A stretch of 46,695 nt of DNA, from assembly GCA_000431075.1 (NCBI GenBank), contig HF986900.1, positions 69,531-116,225 of the forward strand. Direction: 5' to 3'. Position numbers and translations under genes: made by a program. Position 1 is the stretch's first letter. Each line of letters starts with the position of its first letter. Below, one piece after another: positions 31,198 to 39,816 of this stretch. The stretch is from Firmicutes bacterium CAG:555 (GTDB lineage: Bacteria; Bacillota; Clostridia; Oscillospirales; Oscillospiraceae). The notes beneath the pieces are model-generated. The model made no database searches. It was not told where the DNA came from and was given only the letters and a program-made list of their open reading frames with translations.

Positions 31198-32553
31198 ATG
31201 AGACAAAAGACAGTTTTCTGCTGCTCGGAATGCGGCAACGAGACAGTAAAATGGAGTGGAAGGTGTACTGCTTGCGGAGCGTGGGACAGCTTGGTCGAGG
31301 TAAAGCTTGATGCCAAAAGCAAGGGAAGCACCAAGAGAGCTACCTCAAAAAAGACACCCAAGCTCATTTCCGAGCTTGATACGGAAGCAGAGCTTAGATT
31401 TTCAACCGGTATAGGGGAGCTGGACCGCGTTTTAGGCGGCGGAGCGGTAAAAGGTTCGCTTGTCTTGGTCGGCGGCGCTCCCGGTATCGGCAAATCAACG
31501 CTCTTGCTCCAGCTTTGCGGCCTTGTTGAGGGTGAGATGAAGATACTCTATGCAACCGGCGAGGAAAGCGAGCGTCAGCTCAAGATGCGTGCGCAGCGTC
31601 TCGGTGTTGATAACGGGCAGATCTATGTCCTCGCTGAAACGGGCCTGACCGAGGTTTTGGAGGCTGCCGATGAGCTTGAGCCGGATATTATGATAGTCGA
31701 CTCTATCCAGACCATGTTTGACTCCGAGGTAAGCTCCGCACCCGGCAGCGTAAGTCAGGTCAGAGAATGCACCATGTCAATCATGCGCATGACTAAGGAA
31801 AAGGGCTTCACGACCTTTGTTGTCGGCCACATCAACAAAGAGGGTAATATCGCAGGCCCCAAGGTGCTTGAGCATATGGTCGACTGCGTTTTGTACTTTG
31901 AAGGTGAGCGCAGTACATCGTTTAGAATACTCAGAGCAGGCAAAAACCGCTTCGGCTCGACAAATGAGATAGGTGTATTTGAAATGGTCGACACGGGACT
32001 AAAGGAGCTGCAAAATCCGTCTGAGATACTGCTTTCCGGCAGACCGGATAATGCCCCGGGCACCTGCGTGACATGTGTTATCGAGGGTTCAAGGCCAATA
32101 CTCGCCGAAATTCAAGCTTTAGTTGCACCTGCGACTTATAACGCAGGTCGCCGCAGCACTAACGGCATTGATTATAACAGAGCAACACTGCTTTTGGCGG
32201 TTCTCGAAAAAAGGGGAGGCATGGCGGTCTCCGGCTGTGATGCGTATATAAATGTAATAGGCGGCCTTGAGCTTGACGAGCCCGCAGCAGACCTTGCCAC
32301 AATGCTCGCAATTGCAAGCAGCTTTAGGGATCTTCCACTCGGGAGAGACCTCGCTGCCGTCGGCGAAGTTGGACTTTCCGGGGAAATAAGGAGCGTAAAC
32401 TCGCTTAATATGCGTTTGTCTGAAATTGCCCGACTTGGCTTCAAGCGCTGCGTAATACCGGCGCATATCAAGGATGATATAAAAAAGCCCGACGGACTTG
32501 AAATTATATCCGTTAAGAACATAAGAGAAGCTATCAAGGCCACTTTAGGTTAA
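31198..32553 (+). CDS. radA: DNA repair ATPase RadA (Sms)
   Basis: A 451-residue protein. The N-terminal zinc finger uses Cys9, Cys12, Cys23 and Cys26. Walker A is GGAPGIGKST (92-101). The RadA motif KNRFG lies in AGKNRFGSTNEIG, and the C-terminal Lon-like domain has GLSGEIRSVN. It acts as a helicase-like branch-migration factor in recombination. AGGAGA serves the ATG. It shares a transcript with cwlD and the DUF6873 gene. Confidence 0.97.
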   Translation: MRQKTVFCCSECGNETVKWSGRCTACGAWDSLVEVKLDAKSKGSTKRATSKKTPKLISELDTEAELRFSTGIGELDRVLGGGAVKGSLVLVGGAPGIGKSTLLLQLCGLVEGEMKILYATGEESERQLKMRAQRLGVDNGQIYVLAETGLTEVLEAADELEPDIMIVDSIQTMFDSEVSSAPGSVSQVRECTMSIMRMTKEKGFTTFVVGHINKEGNIAGPKVLEHMVDCVLYFEGERSTSFRILRAGKNRFGSTNEIGVFEMVDTGLKELQNPSEILLSGRPDNAPGTCVTCVIEGSRPILAEIQALVAPATYNAGRRSTNGIDYNRATLLLAVLEKRGGMAVSGCDAYINVIGGLELDEPAADLATMLAIASSFRDLPLGRDLAAVGEVGLSGEIRSVNSLNMRLSEIARLGFKRCVIPAHIKDDIKKPDGLEIISVKNIREAIKATLG

Positions 32554-32554
32554 A

Positions 32555-33292
32555 ATGTATAAACTAATTGAAACACCGCACCTGCCAAAATCAAAGGTGC
32601 GGCACATAATATTAGGCGAAAAGTACACAAAAGCGCTTGAAAGTGCATTATTTGTGCACGATTTAGAGCCTATTTGGCTTAAAAGCAACCCATATGTCGA
32701 TGAGAGGTTATCCGGACACGCAGATCTATCTGCTGTGCAAATAGGCAAAAGTGTAATTTTAAGTGAATACCTTAATCCTTGTGAACAAATTCACAAAATA
32801 GTTGAAGTCGAGTATGTACCTGATCCGCAGCAGGCAGTATATCCGCACGATGCCGGTCTAAATTTTTGCATCGTAGGAGACAAGCTGTTCTTTAATCCTA
32901 AAACAGCAAATGCAAAGCTCGTCGAAAAATGCGGCTGCAAGCAACTTATACCTGTCAAGCAAGGCTATACAAAGTGTTCAATTTGCGTCATAGACGAAAA
33001 CTCAATCATAACCTCTGACAAACGAATTGCCGAAGCAGCAGAAAACGCCGGTATGGGTGCATTGTATCTGTCTGAGCCGTTCGTTAAATTAGACGGTTTT
33101 AGCTACGGCTTCATCGGCGGCGCCGCATTTAAAATCAGCGAAACTGATATAGCATTCACGGGTAAAATAGTGGATACTATTGTAGAAAGAAAAATCGAAA
33201 GCTTCCTGAGCAAGCGAAACATTAATCCGATATATCTAACCGACAGCCAAATATTCGATATAGGCAGTGCAGTCCCACTTACAGAGAATTAA
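32555..33292 (+). CDS. DUF6873 family protein (predicted GME fold)
   Basis: A 245-residue cytosolic protein starting one base after the radA stop. Family-like stretches are YPHDAGLNFCIVGDKLFFNP, VKQGYTKCSICVIDENSIIT and GFSYGFIGGAAFKI. The KCSIC plus acidic/His pattern is reminiscent of guanidine-modifying (amidinotransferase/deiminase-like) folds, to which I recall DUF6873 being assigned. No substrate is known. Codons are noticeably more A/T-rich than in radA. No separate SD or promoter is evident beyond the end of radA, so translation is probably coupled. Confidence 0.7.
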   Translation: MYKLIETPHLPKSKVRHIILGEKYTKALESALFVHDLEPIWLKSNPYVDERLSGHADLSAVQIGKSVILSEYLNPCEQIHKIVEVEYVPDPQQAVYPHDAGLNFCIVGDKLFFNPKTANAKLVEKCGCKQLIPVKQGYTKCSICVIDENSIITSDKRIAEAAENAGMGALYLSEPFVKLDGFSYGFIGGAAFKISETDIAFTGKIVDTIVERKIESFLSKRNINPIYLTDSQIFDIGSAVPLTEN

Positions 33293-33355
33293 GTAGAGCA
33301 AAAATAACGGCAAAACCCGTTTAATCACCCTCTGCTTTACTTTTTCGCCTCCCCC

Positions 33356-33391
33356 AAATTAAACAAAATCTTTATTTTGTTTAATTTTTAG
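33356..33391 (+). terminator. AT-rich terminator
   Basis: AAATTAAACAAAAT (33356-33369) pairs with ATTTTGTTTAATTT (33374-33387) over 14 bp with loop CTTT, followed by TT. It ends the cwlD-radA transcript about 65 bp after the last stop. Confidence 0.7.
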
Positions 33392-33403
33392 TTAATTTGT
33401 CAA

Positions 33404-33433
33404 TAGACATAGTTACAGCTTCCCTGTTATAAT
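33404..33433 (+). promoter_or_regulatory. sigma-A promoter of the second xer gene
   Basis: TAGACA (33404-33409), 18 bp, TATAAT (33428-33433). The -10 is perfect and the -35 matches 5 of 6. Confidence 0.65.
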
Positions 33434-33467
33434 GGAGACGATAATAAATTGGTGATTGGAGTAGATT

Positions 33468-34463
33468 ATGGATTACAGGACCGAGGCGCCGGATATTATT
33501 AAGGGCTTCTTGACTTATCATGAGACTATTAAGGGCCATTCGAGGAAAACTGTTGATGAGTACTATCTCGATTTGCGGAACTTTTTTAGGTTTTTGAAAA
33601 TTCAGCGTGGTATCGTCCCTCGCAACACTGAGCTTGAGGATATCTCAATTTCTGATATTGATCTGAATTTCGTAAAATCCGTTACTGTCACAGAGGCTTA
33701 CGAGTATCTCTCTTTCATGACCCGTGATAAGGTCAAAAACCAGCGCAGTCGTGAGGCTGAGTACGGTACCAAAGCCTCCACCCGTGCACGCAAGGTTTCA
33801 ACGCTCAGAAGCTTTTATAAATACCTGACTGTCAAGGCAAAGCTCCTTGATACAAATCCGCTTCAAGACCTTGATGTGCCGAAAATTCCGCACACGCTCC
33901 CTCGCTACCTTACCTTGCCCGAAGCGCAAGCCCTCCTCTCCTCTGTCGACGGCAAGAATAAAGAGCGTGACTATTGCATTCTCTGCATTTTTCTTAACTG
34001 CGGGCTGCGAATATCGGAGATAGTCGGCCTTAATCTGTCCGATATAAGAGTCGACCACATAAGAGTATTCGGTAAAGGCAGTAAGGAGCGCATCATTTAT
34101 ATAAACGATGCATGCGCTGAGGCTATCAACAACTATCTTGAAGTTAGAAAAAACATTGCAGCAATCGACAAAAACGCACTGTTTCTGTCAAACAGGCGTA
34201 CTCGCATGAGCCGTGAAGCCGTGCACAGCATGGTCAAGGTTTCGCTCAAAAGAGCCGGACTGGATGCGGACAAATACTCCTCACACAAGCTACGGCATAC
34301 GGCGGCGACCTTGATGTTGCAAAACGGTGTTGATGTGAGAACACTTCAAGAGCTTCTTGGGCACGATAACCTCAATACAACACAAATTTATACCCATGTT
34401 GATAATTCTGAGCTGCGGCTTGCCTCCGAGGCAAATCCGCTGAGTAATTTTAAACCTGAATAA
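33468..34463 (+). CDS. xerC: tyrosine recombinase, XerC type
   Basis: A 331-residue recombinase. The N-terminal core-binding domain is longer than in the other Xer of this window, with a charged insert around KVKNQRSREAEYGTKAS (about 90-110). Catalytic residues lie in NCGLRISEIVGL (Arg), GKGSKERIIYI (Lys), SHKLRHTAATLML (His-x-x-Arg) and GHDNLNTTQIYTH (His, Tyr). The likely role is as partner of XerD at dif. No phage or integrase-specific context is seen, so a mobile-element integrase is less likely. The SD is moderate (TTGGAG). Confidence 0.82.
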   Translation: MDYRTEAPDIIKGFLTYHETIKGHSRKTVDEYYLDLRNFFRFLKIQRGIVPRNTELEDISISDIDLNFVKSVTVTEAYEYLSFMTRDKVKNQRSREAEYGTKASTRARKVSTLRSFYKYLTVKAKLLDTNPLQDLDVPKIPHTLPRYLTLPEAQALLSSVDGKNKERDYCILCIFLNCGLRISEIVGLNLSDIRVDHIRVFGKGSKERIIYINDACAEAINNYLEVRKNIAAIDKNALFLSNRRTRMSREAVHSMVKVSLKRAGLDADKYSSHKLRHTAATLMLQNGVDVRTLQELLGHDNLNTTQIYTHVDNSELRLASEANPLSNFKPE

Positions 34464-34504
34464 AAAATATTACCGCTATCAAAACGAAAGCGGTAATATT
34501 TTTT
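34462..34504. terminator. bidirectional terminator overlapping both stop codons
   Basis: Bases 34462-34477 pair perfectly with 34489-34504 (16 bp; core ATTACCGCT, A6/T6 flanks), 11-base loop. The xerC stop (34461-34463) and the stop of the minus-strand gene (34503-34505) both extend into the stem. Confidence 0.9.
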
Positions 34505-36107
34505 ATTGACTAATTCGGGAGATGTTCAGCACGCCAAACATCCCTGCCGCATAATCAAGCAGCGCTACAAACCAAAGCGTTGCATTGCCTGTCACGGCAA
34601 GAACTATCAGCACTGCTTTTACGATCGCAAATAGTGCAAGATTTTGCATTGATATCTTTTTTACGCCTCTTGCAATGGACACCATCGCAGGCAATCCGAA
34701 GATGCCGATATTGGACATCCGCAGATCCTCGGTTTCGGTCTGCTCCCCTACCCTTGCGTCAAGGTCGGCATCGGAATGGTAGCCGACATTCTCGGCGCTG
34801 ACATACATAACGGCTGCGTCCTCATCAAGGTTTTGCCGCACATCTTTGACGACCGAGAGCTTTTTTGCCGTGTCGCAGCACGGGAAAAAATCCGAGATAC
34901 TGATGGATTTTGCGGTTTTTTCACAGATATCCATACCGTCCTCGGCAACCAGCATGCTCGTTACGCCTATTGACTTGAGGTTGGAAACTGTTTTGGCTGC
35001 ATATGGGTTGATATTTTCGTTAAACACGATAGCTCCGGCATATCTGCCCATAATGACAAGGTACAATACATTGCCCTTGCGCACGCTTGCGGTGTCAAGC
35101 GAAATGCCTCTTGAGTTGAGAAGCTTAAGCGTGCCGAGGAGCATTTGCCTACCCTCAATTTCAACCTCCATTCCGTAGCCGGGAATGTCGTTAAACTCCT
35201 GTATGTATTCAGGGTTAATTTCCCCATTATACGCCCCGACTATCGATGTAGCGATACGCTGTTCGGACTTATAGGCAACATATGCGCACGAGCGCAGGAA
35301 GTTTTCTTTGTCGAGAATTGGTGAGATCATTGCTGCAATTTTCGGAGCTCCGGCGGTTATTACATCCGATTTATCGAAAATTATCGTTTTAAGCTTTGCA
35401 GCCTTATCAATGGTTTCCGGCTCATCGATTATAACGCCCGCAACGGCGGAGCGGCACAGTCCGTATGCAGTGCACAGCGGCAGCGAGGCAAATGCCGATG
35501 CGGGAATTATCGCAACTATGAGCATTGCCCCTCTTCTTATCGACATGACATAGCTCATATCAGTTAACAGCGGTGCGAATGCTGCAAAAAGCACGGAAAT
35601 TGCCGTTACAGCCATGACGGCAATGGAGTAATACGGCTCGAACTTCGCCCGAACGGCGTTTATCGAGCCGTCGCAGCGATTGAGAATACTGCGCTGCCTT
35701 GAAAAGCTTTCGGGGCTGTTTTTCGGCAGATCCTCTGTCGCAGCCTGTTTTATACGCTTCTCGGCATACTCCATAAACACTCTGCACGCCTGATATATGA
35801 CCACAAACACAGTCGTTTCCACATAGCAGCCGACTGCGAAGCTGGCTACAGCAGCGATAAACACGAGGCAGGCGTTGTTGAAAAAATCCTTCCTCAGCAC
35901 GGCATAAACCGCCGTAATCGCTATATCAAAGCCGCTTATCAGTATCGCCGCTATAAGCATTATCATCGCCGCAAGCCGTGAAGCGCCGATATTATACGCC
36001 AGAACGAGCAGGATAACGGTTATTGCGAGCCTGACAAGCGTGACGAAGTCCGGCATTATAGGCTTCATGCCCTTGCTGTGTTCATTCTTCTGCTCACTTT
36101 GGTTCAC
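34503..36107 (-). CDS. degenerate P1B-type ATPase-like membrane protein (probable pseudoenzyme)
   Basis: A 534-residue protein with N-terminal helices (about 21-67), a helix pair (about 78-110), another pair (about 158-180 and 190-215) and C-terminal helices (about 487-527). The phosphorylation-site region aligns with heavy-metal ATPases: KLKTIIFDKSDVITAG retains Asp245 and Lys246, but the usual DKTGTLT is lost. The membrane CPC is replaced by IPA (201-203). Between helices, about 120-157 is too short for an actuator domain and has no TGES. SEQRIA replaces SEHPLA, VAED replaces TGD, and the GDGxND hinge is absent. GTG start with GGGAGGG as SD. It follows fba by 38 bp without a terminator. Likely non-pumping; role unknown. 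Confidence 0.7.
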   Translation of the reverse strand: MNQSEQKNEHSKGMKPIMPDFVTLVRLAITVILLVLAYNIGASRLAAMIMLIAAILISGFDIAITAVYAVLRKDFFNNACLVFIAAVASFAVGCYVETTVFVVIYQACRVFMEYAEKRIKQAATEDLPKNSPESFSRQRSILNRCDGSINAVRAKFEPYYSIAVMAVTAISVLFAAFAPLLTDMSYVMSIRRGAMLIVAIIPASAFASLPLCTAYGLCRSAVAGVIIDEPETIDKAAKLKTIIFDKSDVITAGAPKIAAMISPILDKENFLRSCAYVAYKSEQRIATSIVGAYNGEINPEYIQEFNDIPGYGMEVEIEGRQMLLGTLKLLNSRGISLDTASVRKGNVLYLVIMGRYAGAIVFNENINPYAAKTVSNLKSIGVTSMLVAEDGMDICEKTAKSISISDFFPCCDTAKKLSVVKDVRQNLDEDAAVMYVSAENVGYHSDADLDARVGEQTETEDLRMSNIGIFGLPAMVSIARGVKKISMQNLALFAIVKAVLIVLAVTGNATLWFVALLDYAAGMFGVLNISRISQ

Positions 36108-36145
36108 AAAAATCGCCCTCCCTGTTATTTATGATTTAGGTTAGC

Positions 36146-37081
36146 TTAGGCCTTACCGTTGCAGCCAAGAACATCGACTATCTTGTGAGCGACCATGTCC
36201 TTGATAGCGGCTCTTGCGGGCTTGAGATACTGTCTGGGATCAAAGTGGTCAGGATGCTGATTAAGGTACTGACGGATGGATGCAGTCATAGCCAGACGAA
36301 GGTCGGAGTCAATGTTTATCTTGCAGACAGCCATTGATGCAGCCTTGCGAAGCTGATCCTCGGGCACGCCGATAGCACCGGGCATGTTGCCGCCGTTTTC
36401 GTTGATGATCCTGACAAATTTCTGCGGAACGGAGGAAGCACCGTGCAGGACTATCGGGAAGTTTGGCAATCTCTTTTCAACCTCTTCAAGAATATCAAAG
36501 CGGAGCTTGGGGTCGGTGCCGGGCTTAAACTTATAAGCGCCGTGCGAGGTTCCGATAGCAATTGCAAGCGAGTCACAGCCGGTGCGCTCGACAAATTCCT
36601 GAACATCTTCTGGTCTGGTGTAGGACGAGTCCTCAGCACTGACATTGACCTCGTCCTCTATTCCTGCAAGTGTTCCAAGCTCGGCCTCAACCACAACACC
36701 GTGGTCGTGGGCATATTCAACGACCTTCTTTGTAATCTCTATATTTTCCTCAAACGATTTTGAAGAAGCATCTATCATGACCGAGGTAAAGCCGCCGTCG
36801 ATGCAGGACTTGCAGATATCAAAGCTGTCACCATGGTCAAGATGAAGAGCAATCGGCAGGCCGGTCTCGATTACGGCTGCCTCAACGAGCTTCATGAGAT
36901 AGGTATGATTTGCATAAGCACGAGCACCCTTGGACACCTGAAGGATCAGCGGAGCATTAAGCTCGGCAGCAGCTTCGGTAATGCCCTGGACGATTTCCAT
37001 ATTGTTTACATTAAAAGCGCCGATGGCGTAGCCGCCGTTATAAGCTTTTTCAAACATTTCCTTAGTTGTTACGAGTGGCAT
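36146..37081 (-). CDS. fba: class II fructose-1,6-bisphosphate aldolase
   Basis: A 311-residue zinc aldolase cleaving FBP to DHAP and glyceraldehyde-3-phosphate. GAFNVNNMEI, LHLDHGD (Asp82 catalytic, His83 zinc), VEAELG, GTSHGAYKF (zinc His) and LHGASSVP (zinc His) are present, along with the C-terminal NIDSDLR. The frame extends to 37102, but AGGAGG sits correctly for the ATG at 37081 and MPLVTTKEMF is the family start. It is divergent from pfp and co-directional with the P-type-ATPase-like gene. Confidence 0.97.
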   Translation of the reverse strand: MPLVTTKEMFEKAYNGGYAIGAFNVNNMEIVQGITEAAAELNAPLILQVSKGARAYANHTYLMKLVEAAVIETGLPIALHLDHGDSFDICKSCIDGGFTSVMIDASSKSFEENIEITKKVVEYAHDHGVVVEAELGTLAGIEDEVNVSAEDSSYTRPEDVQEFVERTGCDSLAIAIGTSHGAYKFKPGTDPKLRFDILEEVEKRLPNFPIVLHGASSVPQKFVRIINENGGNMPGAIGVPEDQLRKAASMAVCKINIDSDLRLAMTASIRQYLNQHPDHFDPRQYLKPARAAIKDMVAHKIVDVLGCNGKA

Positions 37082-37147
37082 AGTCGAAAATCCTCCTGAC
37101 AAAAATTTAATTAGTTAATTTGCATAAAAAATTTGATTTTCTTATTT

Positions 37148-37176
37148 ATTATAAACCCTTTTCATGTTATAATCAA
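37148..37176 (-). promoter_or_regulatory. sigma-A promoter of fba
   Basis: Minus strand: TTGATT (37176-37171), 17 bp, TATAAT (37153-37148). On the plus strand a TATAAT at 37168-37173 overlaps this -35 and may be the pfp -10, though its own -35 (TTTATT at 37145-37150) is weak. Confidence 0.75.
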
Positions 37177-37204
37177 TAATCATTAACAATGTGGAGGCAT
37201 TATT

Positions 37205-38488
37205 TTGGATAATTTATTCGATTCACCCCTTGTCGGCTCTTGTATATTCGGGCAGTCCGGCGGGCCTACTGCGGTTATAAACGCAAGTGCGTACGGCGTT
37301 ATAAAAACAGCACTTGAGTCTGATGCGATAACCAAGGTGTACGGTGCTGCCCACGGAATTCAAGGCGTTCTAAATGATGAGCTTTTTGATATGGGCGAAG
37401 AAGAGGATTACGAGCTCAAGCTGCTGCTCAACACTCCCTCCTCCGAGCTTGGCTCGTGCAGGTACAAGATAGCCGACCCAGACGAGGATGAATCCGATTA
37501 TATTAAGATACTCGAGACATTTAAGAAATATAATGTAAGGTACTTTTTCTATAACGGCGGCAACGACTCCATGGACACCTGCAACAAGATAAGCCGTTAC
37601 ATGGAGCGGGTCGGCTATGAATGCCGCGTCATAGGTATACCAAAAACTATTGATAATGATTTGTTCGGCACCGATCACTGTCCGGGCTTCGGCAGTGCCG
37701 CAAAGTTCATTGCGACCACCTGCATGGAGATAGATAAGGACACCGATGTCTATGATACCGATATGGTAACGGTCGTTGAGATCATGGGCAGGCACGCAGG
37801 CTGGCTCACAGCAAGCGCCGCTTTGGCAACCGAATACGGTCACGGCTGCGGTCCTGACCTCATTTACCTTCCCGAGCGTGATTTTGACCTTGACAGGTTC
37901 ACCGAGGATGTCCGCAAGGTTTTAAAGCAGAAGCACAATGTTCTCGTTGCCGTATCCGAAGGCGTTCATTATGCAGACGGCAGCTTCGTTTCCGAGGCCA
38001 AGACCTCCGGCACGGACGGGTTCGGCCATGCACAGCTCGGTGGGCTGGCAACTAAGCTTGCGAGCTATCTTAAGGATGCGCTTAAAATCAAAAAGACCCG
38101 TGGCATTGAGCTGAGTCTTTTGCAGCGCTGCGGCTCGCATATTGCTTCGTCTGTGGATATTCAGGAAGCCTTCATGGTCGGTCAGGTTGCTGTTGAGGCA
38201 GCAATCGCCGGTGAAACAGGAAAAATGGTCGCTCTTGAGCGTGACGACACGAGCGGTACATACTCCTGCCACACCACCCTGCTTTCGCTCAGCAGTGTAG
38301 CCAATTACGAGAAGAAGGTTCCGCTTGAGTGGATTACCAGTGACGGTAATTACATCACATCGGATTTTATTAATTATGTACTGCCCTTAATCCAGGGCGA
38401 GCCGCACATCCCCAAAGAAAACTCTCTGCCGAGATATGCAAGGCTTAAAAAGGTAAGAGCAAAACCGGAGGAAACAATTTGCGTGTAA
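37205..38488 (+). CDS. pfp: 6-phosphofructokinase, probably diphosphate-dependent
   Basis: A 427-residue PFK. FGQSGGPTAVINAS is the N-terminal phosphate loop. The discriminating residues are Asp121 in NGGNDSMDT and Lys147 in IPKTIDND, the pair typical of PPi-using enzymes; ATP-using ones have Gly at both. EIMGRHAGWLTA is the fructose-6-phosphate site. A PPi enzyme is reversible and saves ATP, common in anaerobes. The start is TTG 37205, supported by GGAGG 7 bp upstream. It is divergent from fba, the next glycolytic step, and 37 bp ahead of a symporter gene. Confidence 0.88.
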   Translation: MDNLFDSPLVGSCIFGQSGGPTAVINASAYGVIKTALESDAITKVYGAAHGIQGVLNDELFDMGEEEDYELKLLLNTPSSELGSCRYKIADPDEDESDYIKILETFKKYNVRYFFYNGGNDSMDTCNKISRYMERVGYECRVIGIPKTIDNDLFGTDHCPGFGSAAKFIATTCMEIDKDTDVYDTDMVTVVEIMGRHAGWLTASAALATEYGHGCGPDLIYLPERDFDLDRFTEDVRKVLKQKHNVLVAVSEGVHYADGSFVSEAKTSGTDGFGHAQLGGLATKLASYLKDALKIKKTRGIELSLLQRCGSHIASSVDIQEAFMVGQVAVEAAIAGETGKMVALERDDTSGTYSCHTTLLSLSSVANYEKKVPLEWITSDGNYITSDFINYVLPLIQGEPHIPKENSLPRYARLKKVRAKPEETICV

Positions 38489-38496
38489 CGCAAATT
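38476..38496 (+). repeat. 9-bp inverted repeat across the pfp stop
   Basis: AATTTGCGT (38476-38484), GTA, ACGCAAATT (38488-38496); the stop codon is in the middle. With only TATT after it, it is at best a weak terminator. An attenuator between pfp and the symporter gene is possible. Confidence 0.5.
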
Positions 38497-38525
38497 TATT
38501 ATAGAAAAGATTTAGGAGGATTTTT

Positions 38526-39764
38526 ATGCAGCAAAAGCGCAAACTCAATCTGCCGGCATGGATAATAATCGGCATGCTCGCAGGTATCGCAGTCGGCTTC
38601 ATTTTCCTGAAGATCGGCGGCACATTCACAACCGATTATCTAAAGCCTTTTGGTACGATCTACATAAATCTTCTCAAGTTTATGGTCGTCCCTGTCGTTC
38701 TGTTCTCTATTATGAGCGGCGTCATCAGCCTTAATGACCTTAAAAAGGTCGGCAGTGTAGGAATAAAGACCTTTATATACTACATCTGCACCACGGCACT
38801 CGCTGTTGTTATCGGCCTTGTTGTCGTTAACTGTTTCAAGGGCTTCTTCCCTGTTCTCGATTCGAGCGTAACATCCGGCCTTAAATATGAGGCTACCGAG
38901 GCTCCCAAGATCATGGATGTTATCGTTAACATTTTCCCCGATAACCTGCTCAAGCCCATGGTCGATACCAACATGCTGCCCGTTATCGTCATTGCTATTT
39001 TCTTCGGCGCCGGCGTTCTTGCTGCCGGTGAGAAGGGCAAAATGATTGCAAATATCGTTGACAGCATGAATGAAGTCGTCATGAAGGTCCTCATGATGAT
39101 CATCAAGCTCACCCCGATCGGCGTATTCTGCCTCATGGCTGATGTTGTCGCCGTAAACGGCGCAAAGGTCGTCGGTTCGCTGGCTCTCATCGTCGGCGTA
39201 GCCTATATCGGATACATTCTCCACCTTGTCATCGTATACAGTCTGAGCATCAAGTTCCTTGCAGGCATGAGCCCCATTAAGTTCTTCAAGGGTATTGCTG
39301 CTGCAATGCTCACCGCATTCACCACCACCTCGTCGAATGCGACACTGCCTGTCAACATCGAGTGCTGCAATGACATGGGTGCAGAGCCTGAGATCAGCTC
39401 CTTCGTTCTGCCTCTCGGCGCCACCATCAATATGGACGGTACCGCTATCTATCAGGCAGTTGCTACCGTATTCATCGCCTGCTGCTACGGAGTCGACCTC
39501 ACCATAGGGCAGATGGCAATGGTAGTCGTAACCGCTACTTTGGCATCTATCGGCACTGCAGGTGTTTCCGGTGCAGGCATGATCATGCTGTCCATGGTCC
39601 TTCTGCAGGTCGGCCTTCCTGTTGAGGGTATTGCAATCATCGCTGGCGTTGATAAGCTGTTCGACATGGGTCGTACAACTCTTAACATCACCGGTGACGC
39701 AACCTGTGCAATGTGGCTTTCCAAGGTTGAGCGCAGAAACAAGGAAAAGCTCGCAGCTAAGTAA
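38526..39764 (+). CDS. dicarboxylate/amino acid:cation symporter (DAACS family)
   Basis: A 412-residue polytopic transporter of the GltP/DctA/Glt-Ph fold. The signature HP1 serine-rich tip TTTSSNATLP, the NMDGTA motif in TM7 and a TM8 region RTTLNITGDA are clear. The family imports glutamate, aspartate, C4-dicarboxylates, or serine/threonine with Na+ or H+. The TM8 substrate residue that distinguishes these is not decisive by eye. AGGAGG precedes the ATG. It may be co-transcribed with pfp, and the nearby aspartate aminotransferase makes aspartate/glutamate uptake plausible. Confidence 0.93.
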   Translation: MQQKRKLNLPAWIIIGMLAGIAVGFIFLKIGGTFTTDYLKPFGTIYINLLKFMVVPVVLFSIMSGVISLNDLKKVGSVGIKTFIYYICTTALAVVIGLVVVNCFKGFFPVLDSSVTSGLKYEATEAPKIMDVIVNIFPDNLLKPMVDTNMLPVIVIAIFFGAGVLAAGEKGKMIANIVDSMNEVVMKVLMMIIKLTPIGVFCLMADVVAVNGAKVVGSLALIVGVAYIGYILHLVIVYSLSIKFLAGMSPIKFFKGIAAAMLTAFTTTSSNATLPVNIECCNDMGAEPEISSFVLPLGATINMDGTAIYQAVATVFIACCYGVDLTIGQMAMVVVTATLASIGTAGVSGAGMIMLSMVLLQVGLPVEGIAIIAGVDKLFDMGRTTLNITGDATCAMWLSKVERRNKEKLAAK

Positions 39765-39777
39765 TTTACTATGCAAC

Positions 39778-39816
39778 AAAAACAGTTCCCCGTTCTATAC
39801 GAGGAACTGTTTTTTT
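39778..39816. terminator. bidirectional terminator between symporter and cotJC
   Basis: AAAAACAGTTCC (39778-39789) pairs with GGAACTGTTTTT (39803-39814). The cotJC stop (39815-39817) begins at the end of the T-run. Confidence 0.88.

Noticed and set aside
33468..34463. Second Xer recombinase as evidence of an integrated mobile element
   Set aside because: No attachment-site repeats, phage or transfer genes flank it, and paired XerC/XerD genes are normal in Firmicutes.
38640..39779. A 379-codon minus-strand frame antisense to the symporter
   Set aside because: The translation is a His/Asp-rich string with no helices or motifs, typical of a shadow of a hydrophobic membrane protein; the sense frame has all DAACS motifs.
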